From: Phycisphaerae bacterium
Lineage (GTDB): Bacteria; Planctomycetota; Phycisphaerae; UBA1845; UTPLA1
NCBI GenBank assembly: GCA_019636475.1
Contig: JAHBXN010000014.1
Location: 1 to 64,000, forward strand
DNA: 64,000 nucleotides
Direction: 5' to 3'
Shown one piece after another: positions 43,501 to 52,226 of the stretch. The notes under the pieces are model-generated. The model searched no databases, was not told the origin of the DNA, and worked only from the letters and a program-made list of their open reading frames with translations. Position numbers and translations under genes: made by a program. Positions within the stretch are counted from its first letter, which is position 1. Each line of letters begins with the position of its first letter.

Positions 43501-44336
43501 CTGGGGTCGAAGATCACGCTGTAGGTATGCAGGCCGGAAAGCGGCACAAAGTACTTCGGCGTGGTCGCGAGATCGAATAGCTCCCTCGCGCTGTCGAAGG
43601 GGGTGATTGTGTCGTCGCGTGATTGCAGGAAAAGCTTCGGAACGCCGATGCGGTCGATGTGAGAGAGTGGGTTGAGGTCGGCGGGAATCCGTGTATACGC
43701 CAGAGGCGAGGGCGTGATGCCGAGCCCGATGAATGAGAGCGGCGGCAAGGATTCGGTGATGAAGCTGCCCTCGAGCATAACTCCCACGACTCGTTCGGGG
43801 TCATCCGCGGCGATTGCCATGGTCGGCAGGGTGCCCATGGAGAGTCCGAACATCACGATCTTTTCGGTGCCGGGCTCGGTGCGTTCCAGCAACTTCGCGA
43901 ACGCCAGCCTGGCATCAGAGAGGATATTGTTGATGGTGATGACACTGAGATTCTCGCCGAATCCCTGGTAGTCGTAGATGAAGACATGGTATCCCATATT
44001 GTGCAGTAGTTCATAGTGGGCGAGATGGCTGCTGCGATTGTTGACGGCTCCGTGGCTGATGAAGACGGTTCCCTTCGCATTTTCAGCGGGAATGAACCAT
44101 GCGAAGATCGACCCGGCGGGTGAGCCGATGCGGACCGTCTCGAAAGTCAAACCGAGCTGGGATGGCAGGGGATAAACAAGGTGGATCGCCGGTAATGGGA
44201 AGATTCCGCTGTCTGTGACGAACGCGCCGCAGCCGGTGCCGCCGAACAGGGCGATCAGCGCGGCGGCGAGCATTGCAAGTCGCGGGCGTCGTCGGGCGGT
44301 CTTACGGGACGGGGGAGGCAACTGATTCGGGAGCAT
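43452..44336 (-). CDS. alpha/beta-hydrolase-fold lipoprotein
   Basis: A 294-residue exported hydrolase. The signal ends in the lipobox GGTGC (C36). The mature protein has VFISHGAVNNRSS, the strand VFIYDYQGFGEN, the nucleophile elbow MFGLSMGT, the acid segment LFLQSRDDTITPF and a terminal GLHTYSVIF, giving a complete Ser-Asp-His triad of the esterase/peptidase type. Probably anchored at the membrane surface. The C-terminal 49 bases overlap the end of the DNA methyltransferase gene on the other strand. It is divergent from the carrier-protein and adenylation genes, which may be a functional link, as hydrolases can act as thioesterases. Confidence 0.85.
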   Translation of the reverse strand: MLPNQLPPPSRKTARRRPRLAMLAAALIALFGGTGCGAFVTDSGIFPLPAIHLVYPLPSQLGLTFETVRIGSPAGSIFAWFIPAENAKGTVFISHGAVNNRSSHLAHYELLHNMGYHVFIYDYQGFGENLSVITINNILSDARLAFAKLLERTEPGTEKIVMFGLSMGTLPTMAIAADDPERVVGVMLEGSFITESLPPLSFIGLGITPSPLAYTRIPADLNPLSHIDRIGVPKLFLQSRDDTITPFDSARELFDLATTPKYFVPLSGLHTYSVIFDPSYGPRIEEFLNAVTGN

Positions 44337-44572
44337 CTTAGGCCGATCGGCACTCGGGCCGGCATGTCCTGGACAATTGGCTTGCGCAGCCTGCGAGGGT
44401 CGACAGGATTGGGTCAGGAAACATCAAAGCGTATTTTAGCATGGCGGCTGAGATTTCAAGCGCTGGCCGACGCGGTCGTTTGGTTTGAAAGCCGTCCTGC
44501 CCGCGATTAAACTCATTGAATAATTCGGAACATTCGGGCGCGCGGATCGAAAACCAGAGGCCTGGCACAGCC

Positions 44573-44812
44573 ATGAATACACGTCAGCAAGTTCGTGAAT
44601 ACCTGTTCGGCACACTGATTCCGACGGAGCGCCATGCATGGCCGGCGGATGACGTGAGTCTTTTCGATCACGGCATGGACTCGCTTCGACTGATGCAAAT
44701 GCTGGTGTTCGTCGAGGATACGCTGAAGGTCCGCCTGCCGGACGAGGAGGTGACACCCGAGCGGATAGAAACGGTCAATTCGCTTGTCGAGTGGATCGAC
44801 TCCCGGCGATGA
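44573..44812 (+). CDS. acyl/peptidyl carrier protein
   Basis: A 79-residue four-helix carrier protein. The phosphopantetheine attachment serine is S37 in DHGMDSLRLM, a variant of the D-S-L motif. TPERIETVNSLVEWI near the end corresponds to helix IV. The ATG at 44573 begins the natural fold; an open frame reaches to 44516. The adenylation-domain gene starts 6 bases after its stop, so the two probably work together: the enzyme activates a substrate and loads it on this carrier. Confidence 0.88.
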   Translation: MNTRQQVREYLFGTLIPTERHAWPADDVSLFDHGMDSLRLMQMLVFVEDTLKVRLPDEEVTPERIETVNSLVEWIDSRR

Positions 44813-44818
44813 TTGAAA

Positions 44819-46345
44819 ATGATGGACGATTCCTCGCTGTATACCCTTCTTGAGAACGCCGCTTCTCGGCACGGCAGCCGGCCATCCGTCGAGTTCGGCG
44901 GCACAAGCCTGTCCTATCGCCATCTGCATGCGCGTGCGTCGGACTTTGCGGGATTATTGGAGTCGGTTGGTGCGGGGCCGGGTGTGCGCGTCGCGTTCTG
45001 CTTCAGAAAATCGATCGAGGCGATTGTTGCGATGTTCGGACTGATCCGGGCGGGGGCAACCTATGTGCCGATCGATCCGGCCTGGCCCGCAGAGCGAGTG
45101 CAGGCGATTGTGGGCGACGCGGGAATCACCATCTGGGTCGGCAGCGGCAATCCGCCGGCCGGCGTGACAGGTGTTGAACTTGTATTCGCGAATCCTGATG
45201 AGTCCGCCATGGCTACCTGGGGCGAGCGTTACGCGTGGCAACCGGCCGCGGAATCGCGTTCTCCGGAGCGGGGCGTGGCGAACATTCTCTATACGTCCGG
45301 TTCAACCGGCAGGCCCAAAGGTGTCGAAATCACGACACGCAGTCTGCTGCACTTTTCGGAATGGGGCGCGGACTGTTTCGAATTAGGACCGGAAGACCGG
45401 CTCTCCAACCACGCGCCGTACAATTTCGATTTATCCACATTCGATATATTCGCGGCGGTGCGGGTGGGGGCGACCATGTGTCCCGTACCTGAATCGCTCA
45501 AGATGTTTCCCTATCGTACGGCGAAGTTCATTGCCGAGCAGGGAATCACCACATGGTATTCGGTTCCGTCGGCACTGATCATGATGCAGCTTCGCGGCCG
45601 GCTCCCGGAGCACGACTTTTCGCGGCTGCGGCATGTGATCTTCGCGGGCGAGGTCATGCCGAAGCCGGCGCTGCAAGCGCTGTCGATGGAGATTCCCCAC
45701 GTTTCATGGACAAATCTCTACGGGCCGACGGAGACGAATGTCTGCACATGGCATCGGTGTACGGGGGCGGATATCGCGGACGACGGACCGGTGCCCATCG
45801 GCGTCGCCATTCGCGACACGCGCCTGTGGATCACTGATGAGAATGGTCAACCGGTCGGAGAGGGGGAATCCGGTGAGTTGCTCGTGGCGGGGCCGACAGT
45901 GACGACCGGCTACTTTGGTGACAATGAGATGACGCGGTCCAGGCTCTGCGCCGTCCCGGATGGTGGGGGACTGAGGTACCGCACGGGGGATCGGGTGCGG
46001 CGGCGCAGCGACGGCGTCTTGCTCTTCGAGGGACGCATCGATCGAATGATCAAGTGTCGGGGACACCGGATCGAGCCGGGAGAAGTGGAAGCGGCGCTGC
46101 ACCGTCATCCGGCCGTGAAGGAGGCCGCGGTGGTTCCTGTCGCCGATCCGGTTTTCGGCAACCGGATTCGCGCCTGCGTATCGGCCAAAGCCGGTGCCGC
46201 GCTCGATGAAGCGGGGCTGGTGGCATTCTGCAGGCCGCTGCTGCCCGGGTACATGATGCCGGATGAATGGCACTTTTCGCCGGAGCTGCCCCGGACAGAC
46301 CGGGGAAAAATCGACCTTCAGGCTCTGATGCGTGCCGGTTCGTGA
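44819..46345 (+). CDS. stand-alone amino-acid adenylation-domain enzyme
   Basis: A 508-residue ANL-family enzyme that makes an acyl-adenylate and transfers it to a carrier protein. The core motifs are visible: A3 LYTSGSTGRPKG, A5 YGPTETNVC, A7 YRTGDRV, A8 GRIDRMIKCRGHRIEPGEVE and A10 PRTDRGKID, whose Lys is essential. The A4-like stretch NFDLSTFDIF keeps the aspartate that in NRPS adenylation domains holds the substrate amino group (Asp235 of GrsA), favouring an amino acid. Length is near that of DltA, but no dltB or dltD is here. Start codon uncertain between ATG 44819 and 44822; no clear ribosome-binding site. Translationally linked to the carrier gene. Confidence 0.88.
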   Translation: MMDDSSLYTLLENAASRHGSRPSVEFGGTSLSYRHLHARASDFAGLLESVGAGPGVRVAFCFRKSIEAIVAMFGLIRAGATYVPIDPAWPAERVQAIVGDAGITIWVGSGNPPAGVTGVELVFANPDESAMATWGERYAWQPAAESRSPERGVANILYTSGSTGRPKGVEITTRSLLHFSEWGADCFELGPEDRLSNHAPYNFDLSTFDIFAAVRVGATMCPVPESLKMFPYRTAKFIAEQGITTWYSVPSALIMMQLRGRLPEHDFSRLRHVIFAGEVMPKPALQALSMEIPHVSWTNLYGPTETNVCTWHRCTGADIADDGPVPIGVAIRDTRLWITDENGQPVGEGESGELLVAGPTVTTGYFGDNEMTRSRLCAVPDGGGLRYRTGDRVRRRSDGVLLFEGRIDRMIKCRGHRIEPGEVEAALHRHPAVKEAAVVPVADPVFGNRIRACVSAKAGAALDEAGLVAFCRPLLPGYMMPDEWHFSPELPRTDRGKIDLQALMRAGS

Positions 46346-46434
46346 TTGCGTACGGGGCGAAAGCGCGGAAGCGACATTTCGTTGAGCTGAGTGATCGGGC
46401 GCTGGTACAGGACGATGCTTCAGCGAGGCTTGAA

Positions 46435-46917
46435 ATGCAAAGGATGCTCGCCTTCCTGTTGATCCTGTTTCTCGCCGCCTGCCGTGACCGTGACGAGGCA
46501 ACCGGGCCGATGAGCCGGCCTGCGGCCGCCGCCGATCCGAACCCGATTGCGACAACAACGGCATCGGAGCCATCGAGCTCGGTCACATCAACCGCACCCA
46601 ACTCATTGGCGGCGAAGAAGCTCTCCGAGCGGCGGAAGATCGAGCGCTTGATCGAGCATGTTGAATCGCTGGAGGGCGCGGTTTTCATTCGTAACGGCGA
46701 TGAACACACATGCCGCGAGGCGGCCGGTCATTTGCGTGACAAGTGGCAATGGAAGCGCCGCGAAATCCGGACGTCGCGCGATTTTATTCGCGTGGCAGCG
46801 ACGAAGTCGTCGGTCAGTGGCCAGCCCTATCTCATTCGCTTCAATGACGGCCGTGAAGTGAGGAGCGACGAATATCTGCTGAAGGAGTTGAAGCGAATCG
46901 AGTCTGGATCGAATTAG
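46435..46917 (+). CDS. DUF5329-family lipoprotein
   Basis: A 160-residue protein. The lipobox LFLAAC gives acylation at C16, followed by a disordered Ala/Pro/Ser/Thr linker to about residue 55. The C-terminal domain matches the DUF5329 pattern: IEHVESLEGAVFIRNGDEHTCREAAGHL, then RTSRDFIRVAATKSSVSGQPY (quoted in pieces). I know no function for this family. The ATG at 46435 has GAGG upstream; an open frame reaches back into the adenylation gene at 46267. Confidence 0.82.
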   Translation: MQRMLAFLLILFLAACRDRDEATGPMSRPAAAADPNPIATTTASEPSSSVTSTAPNSLAAKKLSERRKIERLIEHVESLEGAVFIRNGDEHTCREAAGHLRDKWQWKRREIRTSRDFIRVAATKSSVSGQPYLIRFNDGREVRSDEYLLKELKRIESGSN

Positions 46918-46936
46918 GCGTGCCGGGCACTGGCGC

Positions 46937-48169
46937 TCAGACTCGTTCGATTGCCTTCGCCGTTCTGGCCACGGAAAGAAACAGCGCCTGCTCAGCCGGT
47001 GAATAGACGCGCTTCCGTCGCGCGACGACCTTCATCGCGACGGCGAGCGCCTTTTGCGGCTCGTTGATTGATCGGCCGTCGTCCGTCAACCATGTGAAAC
47101 TGGGCACGAATTTCGGCGGGTGAGAACTGGCGAACAGATTCGCGGCATAGCCGACGATGCAGCCGGTCGGCAGGACGGTGTTGATCCCGGTCTTGGCGTG
47201 GTCGCCGATGATTGAGCCGATGAACATTTCTCCGGTATCGATTTCCGAACCATTGAGGGCGACTTTGATTGATCCGTAGGTGTTTTTCAGGTCGCTCGTG
47301 ACCGTGTCCGCGCCGAGATTGACCCATTCGCCGACATAGCTATGGCCGACGAAGCCGTCATGCTGCTTGTTCGAATAACCGTGGAAAATCGCGCCCTCGA
47401 TTTCGCCGCCAACCTTGCAGAAAGTGCCGATGCTGGTTCCGCCACGGATGTTGGCGCCGGCCTGCACGGTGCATTGGTCGCCGATGAAGCAGGGGCCGGT
47501 GACTGTCACATTCGGCGCGATATTGACGTTCTCCCCAATGTGAATCGGACCGTCTTCGGCATCGAGCACGGTGCAGGGTTTGATCTTCGAGCCCTTGCCG
47601 ATACGGACCGCGGAATCGTTCAAGATGTGCGCTCCGGCATAAACGTTACCCAGAATTTCGCCGCTGCCCAGCGCCAGAAATTGACGATTGATTTCGTCCG
47701 CGTTTGCGTGGATCAGTTGCCATGGATAGCGGATGAGGCGAAACTCGCCAGCGGTTGCTTCGAGGCGGCGCAGATTCGCCGTGGCGGCACGGAGCTTGTC
47801 GTGATCGAGCATCGTCTGAACCGTCCACGCCTTTACGGCGGCGGCGGAGAGATTTGCGGCGACGAGCGTGTCACCTTGCCAGATCGCGCAATCCGGCGGC
47901 AAATCGATGCGCTTTGAGAGTAGCACGCGCCCGTTGATCCAGAGCTGGCGATCGGAGGTTGGAGCGGCATTGACGGGCAGGGACCAACGCTCAACCATGA
48001 CCGGCGCGATCTCCGGCCTCACGAACATTGCATTGATCGGCGCGGCGTAGGCGTGTTCGATCTTGTTGCGAAGATTGTCAAACCCGCAGCGGAGATTGAA
48101 CGTCGCGCGGGAATAGACGAGGGGAAGCAGATCGCGATAACCGGCGTCTTCGAACAGGACGATCGTCAT
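46937..48169 (-). CDS. GlmU-like sugar nucleotidyltransferase/acetyltransferase (left-handed beta-helix)
   Basis: A 410-residue protein of the alternative bacterial GlmU type. The N-terminal part (about 1-160) resembles a weak nucleotidyltransferase (LFEDAGYRDLLPLVYSRATFNLRCG). From about 180 the C-terminal half has the hexapeptide repeats of a left-handed beta-helix (IGKGSKIKPCTVLDAEDGPIHIGENVNIAPN, then VGEWVNLGADTVTSDLKNTYG). It may provide UDP-GlcNAc for peptidoglycan and surface polymers; a role in other sugar nucleotides cannot be excluded. The start ATG is 8 bases after a perfect TATAAT, with no ribosome-binding site, so a leaderless transcript is likely. Confidence 0.83.
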   Translation of the reverse strand: MTIVLFEDAGYRDLLPLVYSRATFNLRCGFDNLRNKIEHAYAAPINAMFVRPEIAPVMVERWSLPVNAAPTSDRQLWINGRVLLSKRIDLPPDCAIWQGDTLVAANLSAAAVKAWTVQTMLDHDKLRAATANLRRLEATAGEFRLIRYPWQLIHANADEINRQFLALGSGEILGNVYAGAHILNDSAVRIGKGSKIKPCTVLDAEDGPIHIGENVNIAPNVTVTGPCFIGDQCTVQAGANIRGGTSIGTFCKVGGEIEGAIFHGYSNKQHDGFVGHSYVGEWVNLGADTVTSDLKNTYGSIKVALNGSEIDTGEMFIGSIIGDHAKTGINTVLPTGCIVGYAANLFASSHPPKFVPSFTWLTDDGRSINEPQKALAVAMKVVARRKRVYSPAEQALFLSVARTAKAIERV

Positions 48170-48177
48170 ACAGGTCG

Positions 48178-48183
48178 ATTATA
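48178..48183 (-). promoter_or_regulatory. -10 box of the GlmU-like gene, leaderless-type
   Basis: Perfect TATAAT on the minus strand, ending 8 bases before the ATG at 48169. The -35 region reads TTCGCG and is weak. Confidence 0.55.
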
Positions 48184-48398
48184 CGATCGACTGCTTTCGC
48201 CGCGAATGGGAAATCGGCGATCAAGGTTTCGCCCGGTGAATTGAAAACGGGGTTGAATTCCGAATCTGCATTCCAATGGACGACCGCGCGAGCGCGAGGT
48301 CGAATCGGAACTGGAGCCGGGTTTGCGGCGCTCGCCGGTGCGACTTTCCAGGGCCGGGATTGTATCATGGTCGGCGACGGTTGCGGAAATGCTTGCCG

Positions 48399-49490
48399 AT
48401 GAGTGAACACATGAATGAGTCGTTTTCCAGGTGGCTTGACGCCATGCACGTTCGCGAGGCGTCGGATCTGCATCTTGTTCCGGGCTACCGGCCGACTTAC
48501 CGGATTCATGGTGAGCTCATACCCGCGGCGGACGAAGTGGTTGAAGGACAATCGCTGCTGGCGCTGCTCGAGCCGATTGTTCCGCCTGCGATGCGGAGCC
48601 GGCTGGGGCAGGGCGATCTGGATTTCGCATTTCAGTTTTCCGGTGCGACGCCCGGCGGGCGTGCTTGCGTGAAGCGGTTCCGGGCCAATGTGTTCTCATC
48701 GCGCGGTTCATGCGGTGCGTGCTTTCGGGCCATTCCCGAATCCATACCGACGCTGATCGAGCTGGGCTTCGATACGGCGCTGGGCAGCCGGTTGTCCATG
48801 CAGAAGGACGGCCTCGTCCTTGTGACTGGAATCACGGGCAGCGGCAAGACGACGACGCTGGCCGCCCTGATCCAGATGCTGAATTCAGGCGGGGGCTATC
48901 GAATCATCACGATTGAAGAGCCGATCGAATATATCTACCCGCAGGACGGCGCGAGCATCATCACCCAGCGGGAGGTCGGTTCGGATGTGCCGTCGTTTTA
49001 TGAGGGTCTTCGCTCGGGACTGCGGCAGGATCCCGATGTCATTCTTGTCGGTGAGATCCGCGACATGGAGACGGCACAGCTCGCCATCTCCGCGGCGGAG
49101 ACGGGGCACCTCATCTTTGCAACCATGCACACGCGCGATGCAAAGGGGGCAATCACACGATTGATTGATCTGTTTCCCGGTGAGCGGCACGACGACATCC
49201 GGGCGCAGCTTTCAATGAGCCTGCGGTTTGTCGTTGGGCAACATCTGCTGCCATCGGCGATCGGTGGGCGTCGCGTTCTGGCGATGGAAGTGCTCGGTGC
49301 GAACTATGCGGTCCGCAATGCGATTCGGACCGGCAAGATTGAATCGATCGAATCGGCGATTCAGAGCGGCCGGGCGGATGGGATGTTCACACTCGATACC
49401 GATCTTCGACGGCTGGTCGGCGTGGGTCGAATCACGCTGGAGACGGCTCGGGCGTACGCCAACGATCCGGACGAGTTTTCCGGGCGGTGA
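48399..49490 (+). CDS. pilT: PilT-like type IV pilus retraction ATPase
   Basis: A 363-residue secretion ATPase of the PilT family, powering pilus retraction (twitching). The N-terminal domain ASDLHLVPGYRPTYRIHGEL is typical. Walker A GITGSGKT is at 144-151. The Asp box REVGSDV, the Walker B region LVGEIRDMETAQLAISAAETGHLIFATMHT (in pieces) and the RLIDLFP segment follow. The ATG at 48399 is the natural start; an open frame reaches to 48276. The partner PilB, PilC and PilM-Q are not here; a prepilin-like gene lies at 20.4 kb. The motif G-A-V-F-R in related proteins reads G-A-C-F-R. Confidence 0.93.
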   Translation: MSEHMNESFSRWLDAMHVREASDLHLVPGYRPTYRIHGELIPAADEVVEGQSLLALLEPIVPPAMRSRLGQGDLDFAFQFSGATPGGRACVKRFRANVFSSRGSCGACFRAIPESIPTLIELGFDTALGSRLSMQKDGLVLVTGITGSGKTTTLAALIQMLNSGGGYRIITIEEPIEYIYPQDGASIITQREVGSDVPSFYEGLRSGLRQDPDVILVGEIRDMETAQLAISAAETGHLIFATMHTRDAKGAITRLIDLFPGERHDDIRAQLSMSLRFVVGQHLLPSAIGGRRVLAMEVLGANYAVRNAIRTGKIESIESAIQSGRADGMFTLDTDLRRLVGVGRITLETARAYANDPDEFSGR

Positions 49491-49609
49491 CGGGGCTTGC
49501 CGTCGGAAGTGCTGGACGGCTCACTTCGATTGTGCCCGCGGAAGCATCGCGAGACATGGGTTGATTCAATCTCAATTCCGGCTGAGTTGTGACGGATCGG
49601 CGCGATCGA

Positions 49610-49615
49610 TATAGT
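49610..49615 (+). promoter_or_regulatory. -10 box of murJ, leaderless-type
   Basis: TATAGT 8 bases before the ATG at 49624. The spacer CTCGCCCG has no Shine-Dalgarno. Confidence 0.5.
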
Positions 49616-49623
49616 CTCGCCCG

Positions 49624-51270
49624 ATGTCCGACCATTCGTCACGATTTCTCGGGTCTGCCCGACTTGTCGCATTCTGCACGCTCCTGTCGCGGGTCACCGG
49701 TCTGGCTCGTGACATGGTGATGAATTATGCCTACGGGCAAAGCTGGGTGCAGGACGCATTCAATTACGGATTCCAGGTGCCTAACCTGTTTCGTCGTCTC
49801 TTCGGGGAAGGGGCGCTCTCCGCCGTCTTCATCCCGGTCTTTACCGATGTCCTCGATAAGAAGGGTCGCGATCGGGCCTGGCTTCTGCTGGGGCGCGTGG
49901 CGGGCATCATGACGCTGGTACTCGTGGTGCTGCTTGTTTTGCTGGAGCTGGTCGCGCTTGTCGTCTATTGGCGTTCGCCGGGCGGGACCATGTCGACCCT
50001 GCAAATCGGGCTGACGGCCGTGATGCTGCCCTTCATGGTGGGTGTATGCCTCGTCGCGCTATTCTCGAGCATCCTCAATTGTCTGAACCACTTCACCGTG
50101 CCGGCGTTGCTGCCCATCGTGCTGAACGTGGTGAATATGGTCGGCGTGACGACGGTCGGTCCGCTGATGTTCGGCGAGCAAATCGAACGTCAGGTTTACG
50201 GCGTGGCTGTCTGCGTGCTGGCCTCGAGCGTCATTCAGTTGTTCATGATCTTCCCGACGCTGCGCCGATACGGCGTGCATTTTCGCCTGTCGCTTGATCA
50301 TCGCGACGAGGACTTGCGAACCATTCTGCGCATGTTCATTCCCGTGATGCTGGGTCAGGGCGTGCTGCTCTTCAACGTGTTCTTTGATGCCCAGATTTGC
50401 ACAATGCTGACACGCGGTCCCGGAGATCCCGCGACATTCACGCTGTTCGGTACCTCAATTCGCTATCCGCTTGAGGAAGGCGCGTTCTCCGCCGTGACGA
50501 ATGCACAGCGCTTGTATCAGTTTCCGCTCGGCGTGCTGGCGATTTCGCTTGCAACGGCGGCGTTTCCGATGTTTAGCCGATTCGCGAGCCGGCGCGATCT
50601 CGCAGGCCTTCGTAGCGCTTTGACGCAGGCGCTTCGGCTGGCGGTGTTTGTCGGGCTGCCGTCAGGGCTTCTGATGATTGTGCTTCGCGAGCCAATCGTC
50701 ACGCTGCTCTTCGAGCGAGGGCGTTTTGATCATTCGGACACCGTGCGGTCGGCGGCCGTGTTGATGTGGTATGGGCTGGGTATGGCGGCATTCTGCTGCC
50801 AGCACATACTGCTTCGCGGCTTCTACAGCCTGAAAGACACGATGACGCCGATGTGGGTCAGTTGCTGGCTCGTCGGATTGAATGCGGTGATGAACGTCGT
50901 ACTGCTCTGGTGGATTGGCGAAGCGGCTTTCGGCGTGAGCACATCGATCACTTCGTTCCTGCATGTATTCATTTCGACGATGCTTCTGCGTCGAAAGCTG
51001 CAAGGGCGAATCGGAGCAACGGCATTGGCCGGATCCACCGCAAAAGCCGTGACGGCCACACTGCTGGCCTGTGGGGTGGCCCACATGGTGCTGTCTCGCC
51101 TGCCGGAGGCGGGCGTCGGTGGGTGGCCGCGAATCGTCCGGGATTGCACGATGGTCTTCGGGCCAGCGGCGGCGGCCGGGCTGGTGTTCATCATCGTCGC
51201 TCGGATGCTCCGAATGGACGAGCTGGGTTGGCTGTTCTCTCGCGGCAGGAAATCGGTCGACACAGTGTGA
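49624..51270 (+). CDS. murJ: lipid II flippase MurJ
   Basis: A 548-residue membrane protein of the MOP/MATE-like superfamily with about 14 helices, which flips the peptidoglycan precursor lipid II to the outer face. The family signature near the N-terminus SRVTGLARDMVMNYAYG and FRRLFGEGALSAVFIPVF is clear, as are YQFPLGVLAISLATAAFPMFSR and FEYSLKDT-like (GFYSLKDTMTPMW). Length normal. Transcribed from its own box, followed by trmB. Its presence fits a peptidoglycan-containing envelope. Confidence 0.95.
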   Translation: MSDHSSRFLGSARLVAFCTLLSRVTGLARDMVMNYAYGQSWVQDAFNYGFQVPNLFRRLFGEGALSAVFIPVFTDVLDKKGRDRAWLLLGRVAGIMTLVLVVLLVLLELVALVVYWRSPGGTMSTLQIGLTAVMLPFMVGVCLVALFSSILNCLNHFTVPALLPIVLNVVNMVGVTTVGPLMFGEQIERQVYGVAVCVLASSVIQLFMIFPTLRRYGVHFRLSLDHRDEDLRTILRMFIPVMLGQGVLLFNVFFDAQICTMLTRGPGDPATFTLFGTSIRYPLEEGAFSAVTNAQRLYQFPLGVLAISLATAAFPMFSRFASRRDLAGLRSALTQALRLAVFVGLPSGLLMIVLREPIVTLLFERGRFDHSDTVRSAAVLMWYGLGMAAFCCQHILLRGFYSLKDTMTPMWVSCWLVGLNAVMNVVLLWWIGEAAFGVSTSITSFLHVFISTMLLRRKLQGRIGATALAGSTAKAVTATLLACGVAHMVLSRLPEAGVGGWPRIVRDCTMVFGPAAAAGLVFIIVARMLRMDELGWLFSRGRKSVDTV

Positions 51271-51311
51271 ATTACCCGAACGCGCCCTCGAACGAGCATG
51301 CCGTTTGAGGC

Positions 51312-51317
51312 TATACT
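51312..51317 (+). promoter_or_regulatory. -10 box of trmB, leaderless-type
   Basis: TATACT 9 bases before the ATG at 51327 with no Shine-Dalgarno other than an isolated GGA. Confidence 0.5.
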
Positions 51318-51326
51318 ATTCGGATC

Positions 51327-51935
51327 ATGCTCGATTTCGCGGCGATCACCGTCGATCCGGATTCGCTCCCGCAGCTCACCGATCTGCGTGAACTGTTCGA
51401 GCGCTCTGCGCCGATTGAGCTTGAGATCGGCTGCGGCAAAGGCGGCTTCCTGCTCCGGCAGGCGCAGACCCATCCGGATCGCAACTATGTCGGCATCGAA
51501 TGGGCGAACAAGTTCTTCAAATATGCCGCTGATCGTATGGCGCGTTGGGGTGTCGCCAATGTCCGTCTGATGCGAACCGATGCACGCGAGTTTGTGATGA
51601 CGCGCCTCGCCGCCGGCAGCCTGGCCGCGCTGCATATTTATCATCCGGATCCGTGGCCCAAGAAGCGGCATCTTCGCCGGCGATTGATCCAGCCGGCCTT
51701 TGTCGATGCCGCGATCCGTGCGCTGGCGAGTGGTTCACGGTTGGCGATTCAGACGGACCACGCTGACTACTTCGAACAGATCAAGGCAGTGACCGCGGCT
51801 CGAATTGAGCTGGAGGCGGTCGATTTTCGCGACGAGGATTTCGGCACGGCCGAAGGCGATGTGAAGACCAACTTTGAGATCAAGTACATCCGCGAGGGCC
51901 GCCCGATCCATCGGCTCGCGTTCAGGCGACGATGA
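51327..51935 (+). CDS. trmB: tRNA (guanine-N7-)-methyltransferase
   Basis: A 202-residue SAM enzyme that methylates G46 in the variable loop of tRNAs. Motifs: [10 protein letters not shown] at 32-41 (SAM), YVGIEW at 54-59, [11 protein letters not shown] near 109-119, and the acidic TDHADYF near 148-154. Length is normal for the short bacterial form. It overlaps yidD by four bases. Confidence 0.96.
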   Translation: MLDFAAITVDPDSLPQLTDLRELFERSAPIELEIGCGKGGFLLRQAQTHPDRNYVGIEWANKFFKYAADRMARWGVANVRLMRTDAREFVMTRLAAGSLAALHIYHPDPWPKKRHLRRRLIQPAFVDAAIRALASGSRLAIQTDHADYFEQIKAVTAARIELEAVDFRDEDFGTAEGDVKTNFEIKYIREGRPIHRLAFRRR

Positions 51936-52159
51936 TGTTGTACCGGGTGATTACATTCCTGCTGCTGCTTTGCATTCGCGGCTACCAGGCTGCGATCCGA
52001 CCATTGCTCTTTGGCCATTGCCGATACATTCCGACCTGCAGTGAGTACGCCATCGAAGCAATTGAGCGATATGGTCCGCTTCGCGGCATGTGGATCGGTC
52101 TGAAGCGAATTTTTCGCTGCCATCCCGGACGGCGAAGCGGCTACGACCCGGTGCCGTAG
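51932..52159 (+). CDS. yidD: membrane protein insertion efficiency factor YidD
   Basis: A 75-residue small membrane-associated protein. The signature [19 protein letters not shown] followed by [10 protein letters not shown] is unmistakable. It helps YidC-dependent insertion of membrane proteins. Here it follows trmB (4-base overlap) instead of rnpA-yidC, its usual location. Confidence 0.95.
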   Translation: MMLYRVITFLLLLCIRGYQAAIRPLLFGHCRYIPTCSEYAIEAIERYGPLRGMWIGLKRIFRCHPGRRSGYDPVP

Positions 52160-52226
52160 CGAAATGCGATGAAATCACAATGTTCGCCAATCGTGCCGTC
52201 CACGCGGCACGGGGGATCAAGCCATC

